Shown here: positions 1-7,695 of the stretch, in pieces
Numbering within the stretch: position 1 is the first letter of the stretch
How the letters are laid out: the number at the start of each line of letters is the position of its first letter
DNA from: an uncultured Clostridia bacterium
Lineage (GTDB): Bacteria; Bacillota; Clostridia; Christensenellales; Aristaeellaceae
NCBI GenBank assembly: GCA_934647305.1
Contig: CAKUFI010000015.1
Span: forward strand, 1-46,679
Length of the DNA: 46,679 nucleotides
Direction of reading: 5' to 3'
Position numbers and translations under genes: made by a program
Notes under the pieces: model-generated
The model's database searches: none
The model's input: only the letters and a program-made list of their open reading frames with translations
Told to the model about the DNA's origin: nothing

Positions 1-2
1 CA

Positions 3-1301
3 TATGAAAATGCGAGCTCGGCACCTACTGAGACCTTTAATTTTAAGATTGACTCGGTAAGTAATGCGCCGGAGATTACTACCTATACTAAGACTGTTAC
101 GAATACTACCGGTACTGGTTTGGCAAATGATGGTAAGATTTCTATAACTCTTCCCCAGTACACTGCGGCTGGTAAGTATGAGTACACTATCAGTCAGACT
201 GCTCCTACGGACGATAAAAAGACCAAGGGTGTTGAGTATGACACGACCGTCCGTACGATGATTGTGTACGTTGAGAATTACGAGGAGACCAAAGAGGACG
301 GCACTACGGAAAAGAAGCTTAAGTGTCAGGTCGCTGTTAAGAATGAAGGGAACAAGAGCGACACGTTCAATAACAAGTACAAGCAGGGCACTCTGAAGAT
401 CACGAAGAGGGTCGGCAGTACTGTGGATGAGGATAGGTCGACTGAATATAGATTCACGATCACTCTTTCCAATGTGAACAATGTGGCGTACACTGGCGTG
501 GTCGTTGACGCGAGTGATAAGTCTGTGACTGGTGTTTCTACTGTGACGATTACCGGCACGACGGCAGCGACCTTTACTCTGATGGATGGTCAGTCCCTGA
601 AGATTGAGCATCTGCCTGCGGGCGCGAGCTATAGCGTGAAGGAGACTAAGCCCTCCGTGAATGCTTCTCACGAAGGCACTGTAACTGTTAAGTATGGCAG
701 CGAGAAGGCTGAGTATGAGGAAGGCAGTACTGCTAGCACGAACGCGGCGAACGGTTCGATCACCGAGAATGAAACTGCGACTGCTACTATTGAGAACAAC
801 TTCGCTTATACGGGCTCGCTGGTCATTTCTAAGATCGTTGCCGGTAACCTTGGTGATATGAAAAACGATGAATTCGAATTCACTATCACGATTGATAAGA
901 GCTTCGAGTCTTCTGAGGTGGGCAACAAACTGAAGAACAAGGAAGGTAATACCTACACAGCTACTTTGAAGCATGGTGAATCTGTTACGCTGACGGGTAT
1001 CCCTTATGGCGCGAAGTATACCGTTACTGAAACGGCGAAGAGCGACTATACTGAGGTAGCGAACACGCTGACTGAGAAGTTTAAGAATGGCAACGTTGAC
1101 GGCAGCGCAGACACTAAGGAAGAAAGTGCCAGAACTGGTGTGATCAATCATACGACCGAGGAACTGGTCTTTACAAACACGAACCAGCAGACCATCGAGA
1201 CCGGCGTCTCCCTGGACACCCTGCCCTATGTGCTGGTGCTGGCGCTGGCCGGCGCGGGCCTGGTGCTGATGATCGCCCGCAAGCGCCGCGTGGAGGACTA
1301 A
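3..1301 (+). CDS. Sortase-anchored pilin subunit with Spy0128-type domains (5' partial)
   Basis: The frame is open from the window edge, so the N-terminus and signal peptide are missing. At least three Ig-like repeats are visible, each with an FTI core, an AxYxVxET strand and an N-N-x-(Y/A) strand end (for example KYTVTET and IENNFAYTGSL). This is the pattern of streptococcal-type pilin isopeptide domains, which form Lys-Asn crosslinks. The C-terminus has a sortase sorting signal: IETGV in place of LPxTG, a hydrophobic helix, then RKRR and an acidic tail. It is probably exported and polymerised or anchored by the adjacent class B sortases. Codon use changes abruptly: the body up to about 1165 uses many T- and A-ending codons, whereas the sorting signal is as GC-rich as the rest of the window. 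Pilin identity is confident; backbone versus minor role cannot be judged. Confidence 0.85.
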   Translation, partial: YENASSAPTETFNFKIDSVSNAPEITTYTKTVTNTTGTGLANDGKISITLPQYTAAGKYEYTISQTAPTDDKKTKGVEYDTTVRTMIVYVENYEETKEDGTTEKKLKCQVAVKNEGNKSDTFNNKYKQGTLKITKRVGSTVDEDRSTEYRFTITLSNVNNVAYTGVVVDASDKSVTGVSTVTITGTTAATFTLMDGQSLKIEHLPAGASYSVKETKPSVNASHEGTVTVKYGSEKAEYEEGSTASTNAANGSITENETATATIENNFAYTGSLVISKIVAGNLGDMKNDEFEFTITIDKSFESSEVGNKLKNKEGNTYTATLKHGESVTLTGIPYGAKYTVTETAKSDYTEVANTLTEKFKNGNVDGSADTKEESARTGVINHTTEELVFTNTNQQTIETGVSLDTLPYVLVLALAGAGLVLMIARKRRVED

Positions 1302-1317
1302 TTCGCGCAAAAGCCGC

Positions 1318-1346
1318 TTGACGGGGAAACGCGCAAGTGGTATCAT
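1318..1346 (+). promoter_or_regulatory. Putative sigma-A promoter for the sortase-pilin genes
   Basis: TTGACG at 1318-1323 and TATCAT at 1341-1346 are separated by 17 bp. They lie between the pilin stop and the GTG start of the first sortase. The sortase and second pilin could therefore be transcribed independently of the upstream pilin. Confidence 0.5.
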
Positions 1347-1403
1347 GGGACGCGGGGGCGCTTCGCCGCGCCCTCGCCTCCCGCGTAAAGGAGCTGAGGC
1401 CGT

Positions 1404-2231
1404 GTGAACCTCGCAAGGGCGATTCTTCGCGCGGCCAACGCGCTCGTGAGCCTGGTCGTGGCCGTGTGCCTGACCGTCAGCGGCGCGTATGCGTGCTATG
1501 CGCTGTGGGATAACCAGCAGGTCTATTCCGCCGCCGAAAACGTGCAGCTCGAAATGCAGAAGCTCAAGCCCAAGGTCGAACAGACCACCGATCAGGCCGA
1601 CCAGCCTGCCGAGCCCGCGCCCCCCTCCTTTGACGAGCTGCTCGCCGTCAATCAGGACGTGTGCGCCTGGCTGACCGTCGACAACACCAAAATCGACTAC
1701 CCTGTGCTGCAGGGTGAAACCAACCTGGACTACATCAACACCGACGTGTACGGCAATTTTGCCCTCGCCGGAAGCATTTTCCTCGACTCCCGAAACGACC
1801 GTACCTTCGCCGACCGCTACAGCCTGCTCTACGGACACCACATGGAGGGCGGGCGCATGTTCGGCGACCTCGACCTGTTTAAGGACGAGAAGTTCTTCAA
1901 TGATAACCGATCCGGCACGCTCATGCTGCCCGAACGGGTCTGCACACTGAAAATCTTCGCCTGCCTGGTGGCTCCCGCTTCGGAAGAGAACATCTTCCAG
2001 CCCACCCTGTGGACGACTGACATAGACCGATTCATCGAGTACGCCCGCACCGAGGCGCTCTTCATCGATGACGAGATGATCGAGACCACGCTGCACGAGG
2101 CCGAAAACCCCGAGCGCGTTAAGGTGCTCGCCATGAGCACCTGCTCCTCCGAGTATACCGACGCGAGAACGATAGTCCTGGCTTTTATCCTCGAGGATGA
2201 GCCGCAATCGACAGGAAGGATGGTTGATTGA
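1404..2231 (+). CDS. Class B sortase (first of two)
   Basis: This is a membrane-anchored cysteine transpeptidase that cuts sorting signals and links pilins to each other or to the wall. An N-terminal transmembrane anchor (about residues 10-33) is followed by a linker and the sortase barrel from about residue 75. Catalytic elements are visible: His in YGHHM (145-146), Cys247 in MSTCSS, and Arg255 in YTDARTIV. The spacing and the FDELLAVNQDVCAWL and IDYPVLQ motifs are typical of class B. The start is GTG at 1404, supported by AAAGGAG at 1387-1393. It ends one base before the next pilin gene starts, so it is in the same operon. Its partner is most likely one or both flanking pilins. Confidence 0.9.
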   Translation: MNLARAILRAANALVSLVVAVCLTVSGAYACYALWDNQQVYSAAENVQLEMQKLKPKVEQTTDQADQPAEPAPPSFDELLAVNQDVCAWLTVDNTKIDYPVLQGETNLDYINTDVYGNFALAGSIFLDSRNDRTFADRYSLLYGHHMEGGRMFGDLDLFKDEKFFNDNRSGTLMLPERVCTLKIFACLVAPASEENIFQPTLWTTDIDRFIEYARTEALFIDDEMIETTLHEAENPERVKVLAMSTCSSEYTDARTIVLAFILEDEPQSTGRMVD

Positions 2232-2232
2232 C

Positions 2233-3039
2233 ATGAAAAAACTGCTGAGGAATCTGGTTGTGCTGTGCGTGTGCCTGCTGCTGGCCTGCGCCCCCGCGTT
2301 CGCCGCGTACGACACGAACGCCACAATCCCTGTGACCGTGCGCCAGACCGGCCCGATCACCAGGCAGACCTACCGCTTTGTCCTCGCGCCCGCTGAGGGC
2401 GAGGAAGGCAACCCCATGCCTGCCGAGGGCGTCGAGAACGGGAAGGCCGTGCTCGAGATCACGACCGACCGCTACGAGACCAAGGACAACTTTGAAATCT
2501 ACTACACCCGCCCCGGCGTGTATACCTACACCCTCAGGCAGGAGGCGGGCACCGACTACCGCATGACCTACGACCGCACCGAGTATACGGTGGTCGTGTA
2601 CGTCGTCAACGATGGCAAGGGCGGCCTCAAGGCTACGACCGTCGCCTACCGCAAGGGCAGCGAAAAGAAGTGCGGCGACATCGTGTTCGTGAACGACCGC
2701 GAGCCCGACCCGACCGCCACGCCTTCGCCCACGCCCACCCCGGAACCCACCGCGACCCCGACCGTCGAGCCCACCGCGACCCCGACCGTTGAGCCGACCG
2801 CCACTCCGACCGTCGAGCCGACCGCGACTCCGACCGTCGAGCCCACCGAGGAGCCGACTGCCGAGCCGACCGTGAAGCCGACCACCAAGCCGACCGCCAA
2901 GCCCGGCGATACGCCCAAGACCGGCGTGCAGGATCGCTGGCCCGCCTACCTGATCGGCGCGGCTGTCGTGCTGGCGCTCGGCGCGTGCGGCTTCGTGCTC
3001 CTGCGCCGCAAAGAGGACAGCGCAAATGAAAAGAAATAA
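2233..3039 (+). CDS. Small sortase-anchored pilin with Pro-Thr stalk
   Basis: A signal peptide (MKKLLRNL, a hydrophobic stretch, then PAFAA) is followed by one Spy0128-like domain (about residues 25-145, with YRFVLAP, YTYTLRQE and YTVVVYV strands). Next come a Pro/Thr/Glu-rich stalk built from eight-residue EPTATPTV repeats (about 155-220), a TPKTG sorting motif, a transmembrane helix and an RRKED tail. I chose the ATG at 2233 because it begins a clean signal peptide and has AGGAAGG at 2214-2220; a longer frame exists but lies inside the sortase gene. The last 14 bases overlap the next sortase, implying coupled translation. The single head domain and stalk suggest a minor or wall-linking pilin, which is inference. 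Confidence 0.85.
   Translation: MKKLLRNLVVLCVCLLLACAPAFAAYDTNATIPVTVRQTGPITRQTYRFVLAPAEGEEGNPMPAEGVENGKAVLEITTDRYETKDNFEIYYTRPGVYTYTLRQEAGTDYRMTYDRTEYTVVVYVVNDGKGGLKATTVAYRKGSEKKCGDIVFVNDREPDPTATPSPTPTPEPTATPTVEPTATPTVEPTATPTVEPTATPTVEPTEEPTAEPTVKPTTKPTAKPGDTPKTGVQDRWPAYLIGAAVVLALGACGFVLLRRKEDSANEKK
2740..2850 (+). repeat. 24-bp tandem repeats encoding the pilin Pro-Thr stalk
   Basis: About four and a half units encode EPTATPTV. They differ mainly at third codon positions (accgtc or accgtt, gcgacc or gccact). Stalk length may vary between strains by slippage or recombination. Confidence 0.8.
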
Positions 3040-3874
3040 GCCCCGCGTTTCCCGGAAGGGAAGCCGTGCGGCGAACCGGTTGGCCGTGCTCGTGCTGCTT
3101 GTCTGCGTGAGCACGGCCGCCGTGCTATGTGGGCTGGCCCTTCGCGAGCTCGGCGAACGCGGCCAGAGCAACGGCTACTATCAGGAGCTTTCCGGTGCGC
3201 TGCACCGCGAGACCGACTCGCCCACCCAGGCCCCGACCGCCGCGCCTGAACAGACCGCCGCGCCGACCGATATGCCCGCGGCCAGTCAGCCTGCGCCCAG
3301 CGATACGCCCGCGCCTGGCTCGGTGATCGACTTCGACCTGCTCGGGCAGACCTGCCCGGATGTGGTCGGCTGGATCGCCATCGAGGATACGCAGATCGAC
3401 TATCCGGTCGTGCAGGGAAAGGACAACGCGTTCTACCTGGATCACCTGCCCGACGGAACGCAGAACGCCGCCGGGTCGATCATGATGGACGCGGCCTGCG
3501 ACGGCTTGTTCGGCGATGAAATCAATATCCTGCATGGGCATCATATGAAAAACCGGTCGATGTTCGGCGGACTAGACTTCTATCGGGAGGAGGCGTACTA
3601 CCTCGAGCACCCGACGATCCGCCTGTTCACCCCGAACGGCGACCATGAGGCGGCGATCTTCGCGGCGTTTACCGTGGACGGAGAGGCGTTCGGCTACCCG
3701 ACGGTCTTCGCGAGCGATGAGGCGTTCGCGGCCTTCCTTGAGCAGGCGCGCGAGAAGTCGGCGTTTCAGGCCGATGTGCAGGTGACCCGCGGCGACCGGC
3801 TGCTGATTCTATCCACCTGCGCATATTCCTACGAGACCGAGCGTCTGCTCGTCGTGGCGAAAATAATCGAATGA
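3026..3874 (+). CDS. Class B sortase (second)
   Basis: This is a second membrane-bound sortase. It has a basic N-terminus, a transmembrane helix (about residues 19-40), a Pro/Thr/Ala-rich linker (about 62-95) and a class B catalytic domain. Key residues are His172-173 in HGHHM, Cys265 in LSTCAYS and Arg273 in YETERLLVV. Its start lies inside the 3' end of the preceding pilin gene. It diverges widely from the first sortase outside the catalytic motifs, so it is not a recent duplicate. Two sortases with two pilins suggest a division between polymerisation and wall attachment, although both look class B. A terminator follows. Confidence 0.9.
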   Translation: MKRNKPRVSRKGSRAANRLAVLVLLVCVSTAAVLCGLALRELGERGQSNGYYQELSGALHRETDSPTQAPTAAPEQTAAPTDMPAASQPAPSDTPAPGSVIDFDLLGQTCPDVVGWIAIEDTQIDYPVVQGKDNAFYLDHLPDGTQNAAGSIMMDAACDGLFGDEINILHGHHMKNRSMFGGLDFYREEAYYLEHPTIRLFTPNGDHEAAIFAAFTVDGEAFGYPTVFASDEAFAAFLEQAREKSAFQADVQVTRGDRLLILSTCAYSYETERLLVVAKIIE

Positions 3875-3879
3875 ATAAG

Positions 3880-3912
3880 CGGCTGCTGCCCGAGCGGGCG
3901 GCGGCCGTTTTT
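3880..3912 (+). terminator. Intrinsic terminator of the pilus locus
   Basis: A 12-bp GC-rich stem (3880-3891 with 3896-3907, including G-T pairs) with loop GAGC is followed directly by TTTTT. It lies just after the second sortase stop. Confidence 0.85.
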
Positions 3913-3989
3913 CAGTCTGCGGAGCGCGACAGGGCGGGGGAGACGCTGCGGCATGCCGCTCGGATTTTCTGCGGCCGGCTTGAGCAGAC

Positions 3990-4015
3990 TGAACCTTCCG
4001 CTCCCGAAAAACGAC
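3990..4015 (+). promoter_or_regulatory. Putative ECF-type autoregulatory promoter
   Basis: TGAACC (3990-3995) is separated by exactly 16 bp from CGAC (4012-4015), directly upstream of the ECF sigma gene. This resembles the TGAAAC-N16-CGTA form used by sigma-W-like ECF factors, which commonly drive their own genes. A 16-bp perfect palindrome, TGAAAACCGGTTTTCA, sits at 4024-4039 near the expected transcription start and could be an operator. Both readings are inferences from sequence. Confidence 0.45.
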
Positions 4016-4064
4016 TATATAGGTGAAAACCGGTTTTCAAACGCACAGGAAGGGAGTGGATGCC

Positions 4065-5360
4065 ATGGACGAGTTTGAATCGCTGCTTGCACAGAGCAGG
4101 ACAGCGGTTGAACGCTGGGTAAAGGCCAGAGTCAGCCATTATGCGGATGCCGAAGACATCATTCAGGACACGTATCTGGCGGCATATCGGGGCTTCCCAA
4201 CGCTGCAGAACAAGGCGTCATTTCTTTCATGGATACTGGGCATTGCGAGAAGAAAATGTGCCGACTGGTATCGGACGCAGGCGCGAAGAAAAGAAGTTCT
4301 GCTGGACAGTCTCCCGGAACGGGCAGAGGATCGTCCCGATGATTCTGCGGTTGAGGAAACGCTGGAATCCCTGCCGGAGAAGGATCGGATGATGCTCCGG
4401 CTCTTCTATCAGGAAATGCTTTCACAGAAGCAGATTTCCATGCGCCTAAACATCCCTGAGGGGACGGTAAAGAGCAGAATGAACACGGCGCGAACCCGCT
4501 TCCGCAACGCCTATCCCTATAAGCCGAAAGGAGCTGTTATCATGAAGATGGAGAAAAAATGGGCACTGCCTGAAATGCTGCCCGAATACCATATCGCCTG
4601 GAAGGATGAGCCTGCCTTTCCGGTCGTGTTTGAGGAGCTGACGGGGTGGTTCATTATCCCGAAGCTCGGAGAAAGGGTCAGGTGGGGGATGTATGATTTG
4701 CCGTCCCGCAGGCTGGACGTGGCATACGATATGGCGGTGACCGGCCCCGCGTCGGTTCATGGGCTGGAAGGCGTTGCGATTCAGGCGAAGACGCTTTCCC
4801 GTGCGCCCCTTCAGGAAGGCGATCTGATGAAGGAAGCAGTTGAGGCATCCAACGGCGGATATGAGGAGTGGACGTTTATCGCGCAGGAAAAGGACGGCTA
4901 TACCCGGTTCCTCTCCGCAGAGCACCTGGATCGGAGGGGCCGTACGCTGACAACCTTTCTTGACGGCGAGGCGTTCATGAACAACTGGGGCTTTGGCGAG
5001 GACAATCGCGGAATGCCTATCCACCTGAAGCCGCAGGGGAAAATAACAAGAAGGGGAGATCGTGTGACTGCGGAACCGGGCGTCCTGATGGATATTGTGG
5101 GTCGCTGCGACCTGACGCTTGACGGCGTCGTCCACGACACGGTTTGCCTTATGGATTTGGGAATGTATACGGAAGGAATTGTGAGCGAGCAGTTTCTCAA
5201 TTGCGACGGCCAGACCGTTCTGTGGCGGCGCTTTAACCGCGATGACTGGGCGGCCTCGCGCTACGGCGGGAAATGGTCTGAGCTGCTCTCCGAGAATGAA
5301 CGGATAACGGTCAACGCGGAGCGTTACGTTCACTGGTATGACTGCCTTTGCGTAAGGTAG
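4065..5360 (+). CDS. ECF sigma factor fused to a C-terminal domain of unknown function
   Basis: Residues 1-75 match sigma region 2 (DAEDIIQDTYLAAYR, then SFLSWILGIARRKCADWYR). Residues about 95-150 match region 4, including the helix-turn-helix stretch SQKQISMRLNIPEGTVKSRM. The remaining 270 residues form one domain rich in Trp and acidic residues, with no transmembrane segment, that I do not recognise; it may sense a ligand or act as a built-in regulator. ATG 4065 is preferred over the frame start at 4023 because AAGGGAG at 4050-4056 precedes it. An in-frame ATG at 4542 (Met160) has its own AAAGGAG eight bases upstream, exactly at the domain boundary. No anti-sigma gene is adjacent. Sequence is less GC-rich than its neighbours. 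Confidence 0.8.
   Translation: MDEFESLLAQSRTAVERWVKARVSHYADAEDIIQDTYLAAYRGFPTLQNKASFLSWILGIARRKCADWYRTQARRKEVLLDSLPERAEDRPDDSAVEETLESLPEKDRMMLRLFYQEMLSQKQISMRLNIPEGTVKSRMNTARTRFRNAYPYKPKGAVIMKMEKKWALPEMLPEYHIAWKDEPAFPVVFEELTGWFIIPKLGERVRWGMYDLPSRRLDVAYDMAVTGPASVHGLEGVAIQAKTLSRAPLQEGDLMKEAVEASNGGYEEWTFIAQEKDGYTRFLSAEHLDRRGRTLTTFLDGEAFMNNWGFGEDNRGMPIHLKPQGKITRRGDRVTAEPGVLMDIVGRCDLTLDGVVHDTVCLMDLGMYTEGIVSEQFLNCDGQTVLWRRFNRDDWAASRYGGKWSELLSENERITVNAERYVHWYDCLCVR
4527..4544 (+). promoter_or_regulatory. Internal ribosome binding site and start inside the sigma-fusion gene
   Basis: AAAGGAG (4527-4533), an 8-base spacer and ATG (4542-4544) are in frame at the boundary between sigma region 4 and the C-terminal domain. 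They could yield a free C-terminal polypeptide of about 272 residues, or mark an old two-gene arrangement that became fused. Confidence 0.5.
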
Positions 5361-5379
5361 ACGCACAGCCTACGATCGG

Positions 5380-5405
5380 GCGCGCGCCGCAGAAGCGGCG
5401 CGCGC
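5380..5405 (+). terminator. Hairpin after the sigma-fusion gene, weak terminator
   Basis: An 11-bp perfect GC stem (GCGCGCGCCGC with GCGGCGCGCGC, loop AGAA) lies 19 bp after the stop. Only a short, interrupted T-tract follows, so termination may be weak. Confidence 0.45.
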
Positions 5406-5486
5406 TCCCGCTTTGAGCGCGGCGCATCGCCTGAGGAACCGCGCCGCGCTGGGGCAGTGATTCGTGGGAAATATTACACTGACCCC

Positions 5487-5515
5487 TTGTAAATGTTACA
5501 ATTGTGGGGTATAAT
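5487..5515 (+). promoter_or_regulatory. Sigma-A promoter for the two-component operon
   Basis: TTGTAA (5487-5492) and TATAAT (5510-5515) with a 17-bp spacer lie in an AT-rich patch about 60 bp before the response regulator start. Confidence 0.75.
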
Positions 5516-5573
5516 ATGAAGTATATTGACAGATGAGTGGAAATCGATCTGTTTTCGCCGAGGAGGAACCGCA

Positions 5574-6266
5574 GTGGCCAAGAGAATTCTGCTGGTGGAC
5601 GACGAGCCGTTGATCGTCAAGGGACTTAAATACAGCCTGGAGCAGGATGGCTATCAGACCGATTCTGCGGCGGACGGCGAGGAAGCGCTGAACAAGTTCT
5701 TCAACGAACCGTTCGACCTGATCCTGCTGGACGTGATGCTGCCCAAGCTGGACGGCATTGAGGTGTGCCAGCGCATCCGCGAAAAGAGCGACGTGCCGAT
5801 CATCATGCTGACGGCCAAGGGCGAGGATATGGACAAGATCCTCGGCTTTGAGTACGGCGCGGACGACTACATGACCAAGCCCTTCAACATTCTGGAGGTC
5901 AAGGCGCGCATCAAGTCCATCTTCCGCCGGGCGGGCAGCGCGCAGCGGGACAGCGGCCGCGAGATCATGAACGTGCGCAACATGACGATCAACCTGACCA
6001 ACCGCTCGGTGTCCATCGATGGGCGCGAGGTCAACCTGACTGCGAAGGAGTTTGACCTTCTGCAGCTGTTCGCGGCCAACCGCGGCAAGGTGTTTTCCCG
6101 CGAGAACCTGCTGGAAACCATCTGGAAGTACGACTATCTGGGCGATCTGCGCACCGTGGACGTGCACATCCGCCGCCTGAGGGAGAAGATCGAGCGCAAC
6201 CCGGCGCAGCCTGAATTCATTCTCACCAAGTGGGGAGTGGGTTACTATTTCTCTGACAAAGATTAA
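5574..6266 (+). CDS. OmpR/PhoB-family response regulator (WalR/PhoP-like)
   Basis: This is a cytoplasmic DNA-binding regulator. The receiver domain (1-118) has the acidic pocket D9-D10, phosphoacceptor D53 (LLDVML), T80 and K102 (MTKPFN). A winged-helix effector (about 130-230) ends with TVDVHIRRLREKIE and the TKWGVGYYF hairpin. GTG 5574 is chosen because AGGAGG at 5561-5566 stands 7 bases before it and the protein then begins with a standard beta-1 strand; a longer frame to 5526 adds unrelated residues. It overlaps the histidine kinase frame. Overall it resembles WalR/PhoP-type regulators of envelope functions, but its regulon cannot be read from the window. Confidence 0.95.
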   Translation: MAKRILLVDDEPLIVKGLKYSLEQDGYQTDSAADGEEALNKFFNEPFDLILLDVMLPKLDGIEVCQRIREKSDVPIIMLTAKGEDMDKILGFEYGADDYMTKPFNILEVKARIKSIFRRAGSAQRDSGREIMNVRNMTINLTNRSVSIDGREVNLTAKEFDLLQLFAANRGKVFSRENLLETIWKYDYLGDLRTVDVHIRRLREKIERNPAQPEFILTKWGVGYYFSDKD

Positions 6267-7674
6267 AAACGCATTCTTTTCCATCCGATGGAAAATCATA
6301 CTCGCCTACCTATTGGTAATCTGTGGCCTGTTCTATGTGGTGAACACGTCGCTTACCCACCTGGTAGGCGACTATCTGTATACCCAAAAACTGCGCGAGG
6401 AGGAGCGCGCCGCCCAGAATCTGGCGGTCGACGTGTCCTCCGCGCTCTCGGAGCTGCGGGCGGGAGAGATGCTTTCCCTGGCCCAGGAGACCGCGCGCGC
6501 GATGGACGGGCGAGTGCTGGTCGTGGATCCCTACGGCGCGGTGCTGACGGATACCGAGGCCCTGCTCAACGGCACGCGCATGAATCAATCCGAGGTCGCC
6601 GCGGCGCTGACTCAGCGCGACTCGGCCAGCGGCTATTACGCGCTGAACCTTGCGGGCGAGAAGAGCCTGACCGGCCTGTACGCCTGCCCGGTGGTCGAGG
6701 GCGAACAGGTGCTGGGCGCGGTGGTGCTGGTCACGATGGCGCAGGACATGTACGACAGCCTGAGCAGCCTGCAGTGGCGCATGCTGCTTTACGTGGGCCT
6801 GCTGGCGGTGCTGGTGTTCGTGCTGAGCATGTCGGTGACGCACCTGATGTTCAAGCCGATTAACGAGATGAACGCGGTCATTGCGCAGATGACCCGCGGC
6901 GATCTGTCCGTGCGGGTCAAGGCCAAGGGGAAAAACGAGTTCGCGCGGCTGGCGCAGGCCTTCAACATGATGTGCGAGCGCCTGGAAAGCCTGGATCACT
7001 CCAGAAGCCAGTTCGTCTCCAACGCCTCCCACGAACTCAAGACCCCGCTGAGCACGATGAAAATCCTGATCGAGACCATGCTGTATCAGGAGCCGCTGGA
7101 CGAGGGCATGGCCAAGGAATTCCTGGGCGACATCAACAAGGAAATCGACCGGCTCAGCTCGATCATCGGCGACCTGCTGACGCTGGTGAAGATGGACGAC
7201 AACGAAATGAAGCTGAGCCGCGAGAACGTGTCGCTGAACGCGCTGCTTGAGGACAACGTGCGCAGGCTTCAGCCGCTGGCGCGCGAAAAGGGCATCGAAA
7301 TGAGCCTGTCGGCGCGCGAGCCGGTCAGCGTGCCCGGCGATCCCAACCGCCTGACCCAGGTGTTCTACAACCTGATCGACAACGCGGTCAAGTACACGCC
7401 GCGCGGCGGACGGGTGCGCGTCGAGCTGGGCAGGCGGGATAAAAAGGCGTTCGTCAAGGTGTCCGACACCGGCATCGGCATTCCAAAGGCCGACCAGATG
7501 CACGTCTTCGACCGTTTCTATCGCGTGGACAAGGCGCGCTCGCGCGAGACCGGCGGCACCGGACTGGGCCTGTCGATCGTCAAGCAGATCGTGCTGCTGC
7601 ACGGGGGCACGGTCTCGCTGGTCAGCGAGGAGGACAAGGGCTCTGCGTTCACCGTGGAGCTGCCGCAGGGATGA
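6247..7674 (+). CDS. Sensor histidine kinase (WalK-like), start codon uncertain
   Basis: Domains are a first transmembrane helix, an extracytoplasmic sensor of about 130 residues, a second transmembrane helix (near 6781-6840), HAMP, HisKA with the phosphorylated His in SNASHELKTPLS (codon 7030-7032), and HATPase_c with N box NLIDNAVKYTP, DTGIGIP and GTGLGLSIV. It should phosphorylate the preceding regulator. The first canonical start in frame is TTG 6313, which has no ribosome binding site and cuts through the first transmembrane helix. The frame is open back to 6181 and encodes SIRWKIILAYLLVI, a typical WalK-family N-terminus, so I place the start upstream. ATT 6247, nine bases after GGGGAG, or CTG 6253 are the candidates; both overlap the regulator gene. 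Confidence 0.88.
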   Translation: MSLTKIKNAFFSIRWKIILAYLLVICGLFYVVNTSLTHLVGDYLYTQKLREEERAAQNLAVDVSSALSELRAGEMLSLAQETARAMDGRVLVVDPYGAVLTDTEALLNGTRMNQSEVAAALTQRDSASGYYALNLAGEKSLTGLYACPVVEGEQVLGAVVLVTMAQDMYDSLSSLQWRMLLYVGLLAVLVFVLSMSVTHLMFKPINEMNAVIAQMTRGDLSVRVKAKGKNEFARLAQAFNMMCERLESLDHSRSQFVSNASHELKTPLSTMKILIETMLYQEPLDEGMAKEFLGDINKEIDRLSSIIGDLLTLVKMDDNEMKLSRENVSLNALLEDNVRRLQPLAREKGIEMSLSAREPVSVPGDPNRLTQVFYNLIDNAVKYTPRGGRVRVELGRRDKKAFVKVSDTGIGIPKADQMHVFDRFYRVDKARSRETGGTGLGLSIVKQIVLLHGGTVSLVSEEDKGSAFTVELPQG

Positions 7675-7695
7675 TTTGAGAAGGAGCATGAATAC

